A stretch of 64,000 bases of DNA, taken from contig OY728123.1 in NCBI GenBank assembly GCA_963277665.1, positions 633,390,915 through 633,454,914 of the forward strand, in the 5' to 3' direction. Each line of letters begins with the position of its first letter. The first letter of the stretch is position 1. Of this stretch, positions 35,595 to 47,640 are shown piece by piece. A program made the translations under genes and the position numbers. The notes beneath the pieces are model-generated. The model did no database searches. It had not been told where the DNA came from and saw nothing but the letters and a program-made list of their open reading frames with translations. Origin of the DNA: Viscum album. Lineage: Eukaryota; Streptophyta; Magnoliopsida; Santalales; Viscaceae.

Positions 35595-38100
35595 GGTGAC
35601 ACATATCCCAACATCCCATTGTAGCATGGGGATCAATATGATAGGAGTTGGTAAGGCATTAACCACATCCTACGTCTCTAGGACCAAAATTTACATCTCT
35701 AGTCTAAGAGATGTCCGATGATAAGGAAACGAGTGAAATAACCCACCTATGAATCCAAAATTAGATTAACATTCTAGGATACCCCCACAATCCCATAATT
35801 GACCTGACCTATCACATAAATGAATGGAGTTCCAGATCCCCACAAGAAGATTACTAGCACCTACGAACCAACAAAAATAGGATGAAATGATTTATCCAAA
35901 ACTGAATTAGGGAACATGGACAATATGTATATTCAAATAAGATAGAAATAATGAATTATAAAACATGAGGAAATATACATAATATAATAGAAATATGACA
36001 TCAGAAATGATATAACCCAAAAGAATCTAAACAAACACCAATGTATGAGTATAACAAAAAATCAAGAAACTAAAATGATAAATAGAAACTACATGTGATA
36101 GTATGGTAAAAATCCACCATCTCAACACTAGATACCCATAAATAGCTAATAGAAATTGCACCACCTCACTGCAACACCTTTCCCTTCATTTAATCAAAAT
36201 AAATAACCATTTATACACACCGATGATGTGGTGAACATGGTGTGATCCAAACATTCTTAGTAATATCCCACTCATGTGTTCCATAATTAATCCTTTTATA
36301 AAAATCAAAAAATTATCACAATTATAGAAAAAAGAAATTTTAATCTACTAAACAATTTTTATATCACAGAAATGTACAAATAGTCCCATTTTTTAGTAGT
36401 TCCAAACAATCCTTGTAATATAGTTTTAGTGAGTCTACCTTTTATGTATGAATTAAAAATTCTCTACAACATATCATATCAAATAAAAAAATTAAAAACA
36501 AAAAAAAAGTAAAATTACATCAATGATAAATAAAACTGGGTCAAGAAGGATAAATCATACATAGATATAGTCAATCACATTCATATTTCCTCTATAAATA
36601 TGGATCAAATTTAGATAAAATCAGATCACCCTAGTATGTTAACCACCTAATATGTCCATACAGTCCCTAGAATAATCAGTATTGGGAGAAATGGAACCAA
36701 TAATGTTTGAAACCCTAAATAGTATCAATATATGAGGAATATTTCCAAACCAAACACCTATGTACTCAAGGATTCCATTGCACTATTTTTTGGAATCAAT
36801 TCCTCAAACCCATTATCTGTAAACCATTTCATAAATCTATATAATATTTCTTTCAGAATGAACTTTCCTATTTCCATAAAAGGGGGGAAACCTAATTTTC
36901 TCAGAAAACTAATTTCAGACACAATCAAAATAATAAATAAATAAATCCATTTTATTTGTAAAATATTTAATCAAAATCCTATAAATCTATGTTCTTGTAA
37001 TAGAGGAAAATATTGACCCACCTACAATAACTTAAGATTCACACATGCATAATGGAATACACCATAAAAGATGTAATAAAAAGAAAACACATTATTACAT
37101 AGAACTAATTTTTTTTAGAAGAAATTGGTGACAAGAATTGGTTTCCAAATTCATGCCCCCTGATAGAAATTACATAGAACTAATTTCCATATCATATAAT
37201 GAATTTAACTATCTATTTGGTTCAAAGAGAAAATAATTGAAAAATTCCTCAAGGAACTCAAAAATTTCCCCGTAGCTAAAAAAAGTGTCATCTCCGAAGA
37301 GAATATTATACAATAGAGTTAGAACGAATCAAGAAAAACAACCCTACATGATCAGAAAATCCATATACACATCTCATCCTCACTAAAATTATCAACTTAA
37401 TAAAATAAGTAGAAGGATTTATTACCCAAAGAGAGAAAAAAGAACAATAATAAAGATAATGCTCCAAAATATGTCATCTAGAACTAGAGATGATCCCAAA
37501 AATTGCTATGGAGATCTAATAAGAATATAGAGGGAACCATGAACATTAAACTAAAATAATTATATGTGTAAAAGTGTAAGAACAACTGGTCTTAAGACAT
37601 TGATTATTTGAAACTCTTTCATGATGTGAATTTCATGATTTACAAGATTGCCTAAAAAATCAACCACTTGGATTACAAAACCTATTATTGATCACATCAT
37701 GACATGAACCATTTTACAAGAATTTAAACATTTCACACATTTAATGCTGACATAATATATTCCTTCATTAAATTCATATATTCAAACCATTTATTTACAT
37801 GAATGTTTCATATAGGAATATTCTATAGAAAACCATAGAAAATCCCCATCAGTTTACTCGAACCCCAATGTACACAGTATTCAGCCTATGAATCATTTTT
37901 ACATAACTTCGTTAATTAAAAACACATGAAACATGGAAACCGAGGTTAGTTTCCCTTATAAACACTCCCCATCATCAAAAGGCACGAAATATACTCAAAG
38001 GAAGTGGGGAACAAGAAGAGAGAATATAAATTCATGAAATATGGTAATATAATATTATATAATTAGTTTTTTATATATATCCTTCTAATTAATTTATTAA
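35595..38100 (-). repeat. Relic D 5' LTR (right boundary approximate)
   Basis: Block alignment with 15369-17341. The left edge is placed at TGGTGACAC (35594-35602), preceded by a degenerate primer-site-like 'aatccaaa'. The right edge near 38100 is uncertain. A 70-codon plus-strand frame at 36732-36944 lies inside and shows no family motif. Confidence 0.52.
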
Positions 38101-38261
38101 TTATAGATATATAATGATATAGAAAAGACGAGAAACTTGAGTGAACCCAATCCAGTCATTGAATTTTTAAACTTTGAGTTTCTTTTTTTGAATCCATGAC
38201 AACTATGTTTTTTTAGAGCGAACCCATCACACTATGATAACATTTTAATAATACATAACTA

Positions 38262-38720
38262 ATGAAAAAAGTAATTTTCTTCCCATATATTACGAAACAA
38301 TTCTATATTTTATTTCATTGTTATTCATCAATGGATTATGTTCATGGTTTTCATTATGACTTTGGCCTCTTAACAACCATTATATTTTATAGGAATCAGA
38401 TTTTTTTTTCAATGATTCATAAGGTATATATTTATAGTTTTAAAATCATGTCTCACAAACGTTTTATCATTTTATTTTTTTTATTTTTATTATATCGTGT
38501 ATTTATCTTTATTGAGCATTTGAGAACACACTTTATTTTATTTTATTTCTCTATGTTATGATGAAAGGAACTGGTATGCCATATCTTTTAAGGGTTCTAG
38601 TATGAAAAATGTAGTGGGAGACGATGTTGACCTTTTAATAACTAGCTATTAATGTGTAATAGTTTCCAAGGTAACTATAAGTATTTTCATCTAGAATGTA
38701 TTTCGATGTATGAAATGAAT
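38262..38720 (+). repeat. Degraded Element-1-like LTR portion (Relic E)
   Basis: The stretch 'attgagcatttgagaacacacttta..tttctctatgttatgatgaaag' (38508-38570) mirrors the U5 phrase of Element 1 near 6130-6180. 'agtgggagacgatgttga' mirrors 'tatgggagatgttgaag'. A 99-codon frame at 38262-38561 is part of this LTR-like DNA and is not considered a gene. Confidence 0.45.
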
Positions 38721-39239
38721 ATTCATCAATTATGTTGTGATATATATTTTTGAATAATATATTTGACTATAGTTAACATCAATTATATTTTTATCTATTA
38801 TTTGTAAACTGAGATGAGAACACATTATTGATAACCTTGGGGATACATCTTTTAAAATTTTTATAGTATAAATTTATGTTTATGAACATGGATAATCTAG
38901 GTTATACCTAAGGTAAAATAGATTGATAAGAATGTGACAATATTTATACATAAATTGTATTGTATTTTATGAGTATTATATATATTAATATAATTATGTT
39001 GTTTCAAATTTAAACATTTATTTTTGGTTATTTAAATGGTTTGAATAAGAATAAATTATACTAAAAAGGGATGTGATAGTCAATCAAATGATTTTACTCC
39101 TGAGAAATCCAATTTGGTGGGATCTAGAAGGTGAATACTCAAGATTATGCATAATTATCAATCATTATATTTCATAAAAAATATAAAAATACATTATTTT
39201 CATAGTGAGTTGAATTATACAAAAATTGAATTTTATAGA

Positions 39240-39480
39240 ATCTTAGGTGGATACCATCATTGAGGTAAGAATGATTATTTTTAATCATCTGTAGAATATA
39301 AAAAAAATTACCTTGAAGAATATCTCAAATTTATAGGAATATGTTTTCTATGTGTAAATAAAGGGAATAAAGAAATAAATTTCAATAGAATTAAAGGTAT
39401 TGTATATGGGGAACTAGAGCATTATCTGAGTAAATTTCTTATTCAAAATGTTTCCTCAATGTCTATTGAAGAACCGAAGT
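39240..39480 (+). pseudogene. Decayed gag zinc-knuckle region (Relic E)
   Basis: CFLCVNKGNKEINF (39342-39383) lines up with CFGCVKEGHKSIKC of Element 1, with His to Asn and the last Cys to Phe. Directly upstream, a segment reading SVEYKKNYLEEY has the spacing of the first knuckle, with cysteine codons changed mostly to tyrosine (TGT to TAT). The orientation matches the LTR-like remains at 38262-38720, so this is probably a third, much older copy of the Element 1/2 family. Confidence 0.5.
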
Positions 39481-41700
39481 TATGCTGATGTTTTAAATGA
39501 AATAATTAATATGTGTATATATTTGGAGTAAATTTTTTATGAATGATAATTTTGATATAAGATACACAAATCATCTATGGATTGTTCAATATTTGTTTTC
39601 TTAATGGTTTTTAAAACACATATTGCTTAGTTTCACTATCTAATTAAAGTGAAAAATCTTAGTTTCATATAGAGATGTTTGAAAATATATGGATAGCATT
39701 TGTTACCTTAAAATTGATTAGTTATTTTACAAAAATGTAATTTGGAACATCATTGATGATGATTATTTAATATTTTGGATTATGGAAATATTGAGTGATT
39801 TAATTTTTAAATAATTATAATGTTTTCATGGAGGTTACATTAAATTTTAAGGATACAATAATGGGTTTTTATGTTTTTGGATAGTAATATGTTTAATAGA
39901 ATCAAGTGCCCCTTTTTAAATTCTTTATGTGATTGGATTTTTATACAATATTACATGTTAAAAACTCTTTGGGTTGACATATTAATTGATGATAAGTAAA
40001 TTATGGGCTACTAGATATTATGATATAGAAAATTATGATAATTGAAAACAAATTCATTAACAAGGTTTTTTTATTAGTTATATTCATGGTAAATTTAATT
40101 TTCAATTTTTAGATTAGTTTCCTAATTATATTCACAATTTTCTATTTGTGATCACTATATTACAATAATATACAATAATTTATCATCAGGTTTAATTATA
40201 TTTTAGATTTATTTCATTTTGGTTGAGGTATGTATAACCCATAGGATTTAAATGTTGGTTTTCATGTTATATTATTTATGATGAATGCAATAATTTTTTT
40301 AAAATGTAATCATAAGGGTTATATATAGCATTCGATAAAAACAATATTTTAATATTGAGGTTATTGAAAAAGTTTTATTTTTTGAGAATAGTGTTGTATA
40401 TATTCTCATAATGATTTTTTCATTGTAAGAATCATTACGTGGTAGAAAAGTTTGGATATTTTTAATTCCTGATTATAAAAATAGTATATTTACATACTTT
40501 TCTAAAAAGGTAATATATGAGTTTATTAATTTAATAAAAAAAATGTATCTCAAATAATCATCATTTTGATAAATATATTAGATTATGTTGTAAATTGATT
40601 AAATAAAGAAATATTAATTTTTAATGAAATTTTATTTCCTTATGTTGTTAGTCTAGATAATAGTATAATTCCATAACAAAAGAGAAAAATCCATATGAAT
40701 TTTTTATAACCTATTTCAATTAGTTTCAATAACTGACTGTACAATTAATCCCTCATGGATTCATGGATTTTTATTATTAACTTTCCCTTGAAACACTTCT
40801 CTATTAATCACTAGAACCTAGGTGTTAGTTTTCTCGTATATTTTTTTATATACATGTATAATAAATTTTTATCCTATTTTTGATCCATGTTAAAAGTTAT
40901 TCCAGATATCCTTCATACACTGGCTTCCTTTTATTCATATATAGTTTTTACATAATCCTTATACATTGTAAGATTTTAAATAAAAAAAATTTAGGTCAAA
41001 TATTGTATTAATGATAATAATATCAAATTGTGAGTATAATATATATAAAAATTGGGGGTTTTGTGGGTGAATATAATACCCTGATATTATAGGAAATACT
41101 TTTTTCTTCATTTAAATGTAATTTCTTTGATATCATGTGTCCCATGAAACAACATGATTAATCGTACACATATACAAAAATACTATTTTATTCGATAATT
41201 TTATTGTTATAACATTGATATTAAATTATCAATTAAAAAAAGATTAAATAATTTTTAAATATATGTTATATTCATACTAAATATATATTGGTTTATAAAT
41301 TCATGGAAAATAATCACTCATGTTTAAGAAAATATTTTTTATAATTTAGAAATAAGTCCTTTACAAAATAGAATTTATTAACTTTTATAAGAAAATATTA
41401 TATTTAATTTTATGATCATTTTGTTTTTTTAAAAAATAGATCATTTTTAAATTTTCCGTACAAAATTGTCTTATGGTTAATTGTTTTGGTATTTTTAGGA
41501 AATATTTGATTTTGAGTAAAGAGTGTAAAATTCTAAATTTTATATAGAACTATATTATTTCAAAACCTTGAAAAGACACCACATTATTTTTAAAATCATC
41601 TCAATTAAAATATAATACAATTATATTTTGAATTTGCATTCATTAGGACCGTTTTTTCTATTGAATATGAAAAAAAATTATATGTAAAATCTATTTTTCT
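39481..41700. other. AT-rich sequence, nothing recognised
   Basis: Between the gag remnant and the LINE region I see no domain, terminal repeat or RNA gene. It may be further internal sequence of Relic E. Confidence 0.5.
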
Positions 41701-41947
41701 GAATGGGCCCCAGAATAATTGTTGTGTGGAAATCACCTATTCCTCATTACCCACAACTCGTTTTACTGACTAGGGTTGGATTAGTGGTACCGTTTAAGGC
41801 TTCTACTCCCTGGAAACCAAACTAGAGAAGGTTCGAGTCTCTCCATGCTAAAATATTGTTGGGGACGAGCGGAACCCAGGTGGTGAATGGGGCCCAGAAT
41901 ATTTGTGGTGTGGAAATCACCTATACCTCATTACCCACAACACGTTT
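41701..41947 (+). repeat. 63-bp direct repeat, two copies 184 bp apart
   Basis: 41701-41764 and 41885-41947 share gaatggg(c/g)ccCAGAATA, GTGTGGAAATCACCTAT and CCTCATTACCCACAAC with about eight mismatches. Similarity stops abruptly on both sides. The tRNA-like sequence lies between the copies. The repeat is too long for an ordinary target duplication. Confidence 0.85.
41777..41845 (+). other. tRNA-like A/B-box sequence 5' of the LINE
   Basis: TGGATTAGTGG (41777-41787) resembles a Pol III A box and GGTTCGAGTCT (41830-41840) a B box, each with one mismatch to consensus. The spacing of 53 nt suggests a tRNA with a longer variable arm or an altered SINE head. The T-arm pairs at four of five positions. 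No acceptor stem was found. Confidence 0.4.
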
Positions 41948-42029
41948 GGATTTATGGGAATCTTCATACCTCTTAGAATTAAATATATTGTTTTCACTAA
42001 CTACTTATGTGAGTTGTCCACTAATGACG

Positions 42030-44715
42030 GGGAATATTACACTTTGAGTATTTTTTAAAATATGGAAAGTGTTGTGAGAGCTGATGGTTTGTCAAATAAA
42101 TTCTTTATGTTTTATTAGATCATTTTACAAGATGACATGTTCAATGTCGTAAGAGACTTATTCACCTAAGAATACTTTCCACATGGAATGAATTCAATAT
42201 TTATTTCATTAATACCTAATAAAAATACTATAGTGGATATCATTGATATTAGGCTAATTAACCTTGGGAATCTTGTCCCCTATGTTACCATTAAAATCAT
42301 TATGCTCGGGATGGGGGTTATCATACTGGATCACATCACATCAAATCAATATGGATCTGTTCCTGGCCAGTTTATACAGAATTTCTTGTTCACAACTTCA
42401 GATATTTTAAACATAATGATTAAAACAGAAAAGGAAGGGAACATTACCTAAAATATTTATATCTCTAAGGCTATTCATACTCTTAAATGGAATTTTACTC
42501 TTACATTATTAAGAGATATTCATTTTGTGACGCCTTACTAAAAATGATAAAAGTCCTCCTTTCATCAAGAAGGCTGGCCGTTATTATCAATGGGTCACCT
42601 AGTAAATTTTTTCTGTGTAAAAGGGGATTTCGGCTAGGAGATCCACTCCTGAGTGACTTCTTTGCCATGGAGGAATATTAACTGAGAAGATGATTTCATT
42701 ATCATTCATGGTTTCTCCTATATATTTAATTCAGAGCTGGTAGAGTTGAACATGTTCTATCACACCTAATTTACGTGTATGACATTCTCTTCTTTGGTCA
42801 GGCCTCTCGGAGGACTGTCTCATCCATTCATTCAAATTTTCATCCATTATGAAGATGTGGTAGGGCATGCAATCTATTTGGGATAATCTATTAATGTGTT
42901 TTGTTATGGTCTCATAGTGGATAGAAAAAAACATAATTTCATAGAGGCTTACTGTGAGGGATGGGTATTTACCATTTACCTACTACAGTGTCCCAATTTA
43001 TTGGGGTAGTGTCAAAAACTAATTTTCATATTGTAATTTTCTTTGCAATTTTTAATATTCATAACATATGTAATGGGAAATCAATGTTGCAATATTTGAG
43101 GGTGTGCCTTGTGAAGACCGTCATTACCTCTAAACTTGTCTAATCATTATCTTTATACAAATGGACAATAGGCCTCCTCATGAATTAGTAATGGTATGAT
43201 ATAGAAAATCAATTTGAATATTTTGGTTATCGAAAGAAAACTTGTTATGTTTTCCTAGAAGGAATTCATTAAGCCCATCACAAGGGGGGGTGGGGGTTGC
43301 ATTAAAGACCTGAAAATTTTCAACAGTGATCTCATTGGAAAATTCAAATGGAATCTATTGGACAAAAATGAACCCACTTGTAGATTCTTTTCTAGAAGGT
43401 TCAAGTGGAGGATATTTCATTATTATAATTTCTATCATAGGTATTAGGTGAGGACAAAAAATAAATATTCATTCAATGTGATTATGATAGATACAAAATT
43501 TCTAGTCTCCGAACAATAAGACATGAACTGTTGAAACTCTTTGTGGATGGATAGAATTATAAGGGATCATATAACTATTCTTACATATTGATTACAAATG
43601 ACTATCAGTGTGCTCATAGAAACTCACAGCGTTATTTATTTTTTCTGCATACTATTTAAACATGAAATTCAGCATGAAGCCTTGAATTATATTGACACCA
43701 TGGTCAAGATTTCAAGTACCTATGGTCTATTTAATGAGAATAATTACTACAGTTTGGAGATTGTATGCAACAACATGGCACCTTCCTGGGTATCCATGTT
43801 TAAAGATGATTTTATCTAGACCTAGAGGAAAATATTTCTATGGATAATCCATAAAAACTGATTATCTCTAAATGTTTAGCTGACAAAATTCAGACAACAC
43901 ATTGTCTGAGAATGTACTTTTTTACATCAAGGTAGAAAGAATATGCAGCACATGTTTATTGACTATGAAAACAAACAGAGGCTATGGGACTATGTTGGCT
44001 GGAGAATTTAAATGATTCTAGGAGACGGCAGACAACTTTCGTACCTTATTATCTTTATTTCTCATTCTGAACATAGTCTTTAGGTGGATAACCTATTTCT
44101 TATTGAAATCACATCATTAATTTCCTCGGTCAAGAGGGATAAGAATGAAAGAAAATTCATGGTTCACATACCAAAAATTAATGCTGGAATTCTTGATATG
44201 CATAGGGAGGTGAAAGTTTCTTCCAAGGTGCAAACATGGGCCACGAACAGCACTGTAAGTGATCTATATTTACATCAGGTGTTGGGAGTTATAGGTCATT
44301 CCAAGCAGCCCCTAGTTATGAAATCTGTGACACGGATCCCACCAATTGTATGTTAGATTAATGTCAATGTATATGGATAATGCTATGTAATTTTCAGACC
44401 CTTGGGTTGAGGAAGTATCTTCTAAACCCACTGTGTGTATATCAACGGCTACTTATACCACTACATCATAGTTTGAAATTATAAAAATGATGAATTGTGT
44501 GAATTTATGGTTTCTGTTAGGCATGTTTTTCGCTACCAATGGACTAAAATATAGATTGAATCGGAATCTGAAACTATTTTTATGGATCTTAGGACTCATA
44601 CATGGAATGTTTCATGGGTGCTTCTTCCTCATTGGACAGAATGAATCAATCAATCTAATCAGTTTAATCTACGAATTTGACATGTGTATAAAGAGGTAAA
44701 CAGATGGAACATGCT
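42030..44715 (+). pseudogene. LINE (plant L1-type) ORF2 relic: RT, zinc-binding region, RNase H
   Basis: Readable pieces follow the order of plant L1 ORF2. RADGLSNKFF (about 42078) is the start of RT. MNSIFISLIPNKN (42188) precedes the RT fingers. INGSPSKFF and GFRLGDPL follow at about 42580-42645. HLIYVYDILFF (42763-42795) is the catalytic site, reading YVYD where YADD is normal, so the first Asp is lost. RVCLVKTVI (about 43105) and CIKDLKIFN..GKFKWNLLDKN (about 43300-43370) are post-RT motifs. HVYKEVNRW (44681-44707) is the end of an RNase H domain. The endonuclease part is absent or unrecognisable, so the copy is probably 5'-truncated, as is usual for LINEs. Many stops and frameshifts are present. 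Confidence 0.83.
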
Positions 44716-45924
44716 CTATCAAAGAGAGAAATAATGGAACCAGGAACAATGTGGTCATTTAGAGCTCCTAAATTTTGTGGATCAATGATTAATGTTCCAT
44801 TATATTGAGTATTTCACTCTTAAATATGTAAACACATGCCTAATGCCAGACTTTTTTTGTCCATTTTCTTTAATAAATTTTGGAACTTTCTATTCCATTT
44901 TCCTAGATTTTCATGTAATGAATTTATATTAAAATTAATTTCTGTCATTAAAAATTGTGCAATTTTATGAAATTTAATTTATTTTTTTGGTTCATAATGT
45001 GGAACATATCAAGGTAGTATTATTTTTCGAAATTTAATATAATTAATCAATTAATTATTTTATATATAAAATAATTAATAATGATTTTTATTCATTGAAA
45101 TGGATTTTTGTTTCTTTATCACTAATTTATTATCCTATAGAAATTCACAATGATCCATATATCTTTGTTTTTTTATAGATGACATTAATTTTATAAATTA
45201 AAAAAATTGAAATGTTAGTAATTATCTAAATTATTAATTGTAAAATTATTATTTATTGTTTTTTGAGTAGTTGTTTTTTTAATGTTAAAGACTGGGGGCT
45301 TTGATGTTTTATAGATTAAGGATTACAATAAGAATTTGGTTATTATTTCAAAATAATGTTTTTATTATAATATTTTTATTTTTGAGATTATAGAATACTA
45401 TATGATAAAAAATATTATCAATTGTTTGGTTTTTAATAGAAAGTTCATATATAATGTTTTTACATTATAAATGATGACATTTTTGTTATTTGAAATATTA
45501 TTATTTTGATAAAATAAAAAAATTTATCCAATGGATCAGTTTAATTTAGGTAAAAATAAAAATATATTAATCATTTTGAGTATACACATATAATACCATC
45601 AATTAATCCATGTGTTCATCAAACATTATTTAAACTAATAATATAACAATGAAAACATGACAATTAAATAAATGTATTTTTTATTTCAATATTATAGTAA
45701 AATAAATAAAAATTAAATAATTGAAAAATTAAATAACAAAGTTTCTATGTTTTTAAAGATATAATAGGTAAAATAAATATATATTGAAAAAATTTTTGGA
45801 ACCCCATCCATGGATTTAGTAAAATATTTACAACTGAAATATTTTTTAATAAACGATTTTAGAATTGAGAAATGCACTTTTATAAAAATACATTTATCAA
45901 TTTATGTGAATGTGAATATATATT

Positions 45925-45955
<31 letters not shown>

Positions 45956-47640
45956 TTCTACATGATAAAATTAAATTACCACACACACATGTGAATTTTA
46001 CTACTATAGAATATGAATTTTTATACTCTCAAGTAGTCTTCTAGTTGATATTTTTTATCACTATTATTTCACTTATAGAGAAAGGGAAATAACAAAACCC
46101 AGTACATAATATATATTGATATAGGTTTCATTATATTAGTGTTACATTATTGACCGTATAAGGTAACCACATTAGGGATTTTTTTAAAAGATATATAAGA
46201 AATATTTTTACCACTAAATTTATCCCTATGAAATTAATAATTTAAGATTTCAGTTTTTATTACATAACAAATAACATAGATAATGGAATTACTAAAAGGA
46301 AGATATTCATTTAAAATAATGAATTTTTAAAATAAAAAATATATTATTACATTAAGATCTTCCTTAATGTTTTATGGTATCATTAATTATGACACCTTAA
46401 TGTTTTATAAAATATATTAATATATATTTATATTTTGTTTCATATCATGTACCACCCACAACACTTATCTTAAACAAACTACAACATTAATATTTAAATG
46501 TGGCCTTTATAACCTAGGTATTGTATTATATGGTACGAATTGGAGAATCCAAATATAGAAATATATGTAGATACATTATCATAATAAAAATTTATTAGTT
46601 AGTTACTATAAGAAATATGTAATAAATTATAAATGATAAGAATTACATCATATATGTTTAGTAATTAATAATTTTAAAAGGATCAATTTTCTAAAAAATA
46701 ATATTTTCATTATGATTTATATATGAATTATTAAATATATTTTCTATTTTAAATTATTATTTTGTTTAAATTATATTTTAATACATGTAATATAATAAAT
46801 AATAATTCATACTTTCATAATCAATTTCATATAAATAACGATAAAATCATTTGAGGGTAAAAATTGATATTTATTAGAAAACATTTCATAAGTGTGTTAT
46901 CTGTTCATATCTTATTAAGATAATTTAATTTCTAATAAAAATTTAATTTTATTAAAACTATTAATAAAATATTTTATAAAAAATTTAACAAAAATATAAT
47001 ATTATTTATGACGGTTGGAATGGTAAATAAAATCAATTTATGCATGAGAAATATTTATGTTCTAAAATGGTTTTTATGAATTTTATTCGTAGAAATTATA
47101 TATAAAATCTATAAATTGTTCATTTTATCCCTAAATTATAAAATTTGGTATTCATAATATAAAATGTATCTTAATTTGAATTTTTTGGAATTTGTGGAAA
47201 AGATTAATTTTTGGTTAAAGTGTAAAGAATAATGATTTTTATAAAAAATAAAATTTCAATTAATGTATTATTTAAATTATATTATATTTTGGGTTGTTTT
47301 TTGAGTAAAACTATTCTCAATTTACTATAAATAACCCTAATAATTCCATATTAATCATTAATATACATGATTTTATATTAATTTATTATTTCAATTAAAA
47401 TGAATTTTTCTAAAAATCCATTTTTATGTCATTTGTTTCCATTATATTAAAATTATTTTACAAAATGACTACTTATAAAATATTGAATATTGATAATATA
47501 TTTATAAAAAAGTGGTTATAATTACATATGTATTTCAATTTGAACTTCTATCATAATGAATAACAATCAGATTAAAATGATATCTCTAGGGTAAAGGGTA
47601 ATTTTTTTATTAATTTAATTTTTTAATAAGATAAAAAAAT
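44716..47640. other. AT-rich sequence with one (TG)n microsatellite
   Basis: No gene or transposon structure was recognised. A (TG)n run is at about 45930-45955. The interval could include the LINE 3' end and more of Relic E. Confidence 0.5.

Larger units (their letters stand above)
15369..38100 (-). mobile_element. Relic D: old gypsy element split by two later insertions
   Basis: On the minus strand the parts run in normal gypsy order. They are: 5' LTR about 38100-35595; protease-RT linker, RT and RNase H from 34001 to 32701; a short RNase H piece 30206-30106; the RNase H tail and integrase 18917-17400; polypurine tract 17357-17343; 3' LTR 17341-15369. Domains are joined across two gaps filled by a CACTA-like element (30207-32700) and Element 2 (18918-30100). 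The flanking LTRs align at matching places (for example 15780-15830 with 36160-36210, and 16235-16330 with 36625-36720). The outer right boundary is approximate. No convincing gag was found between 34002 and 35594. Confidence 0.72.

Noticed and set aside
36732..36944. 70-codon plus-strand frame
   Set aside because: It lies inside the Relic D LTR and antisense to it, without motif.
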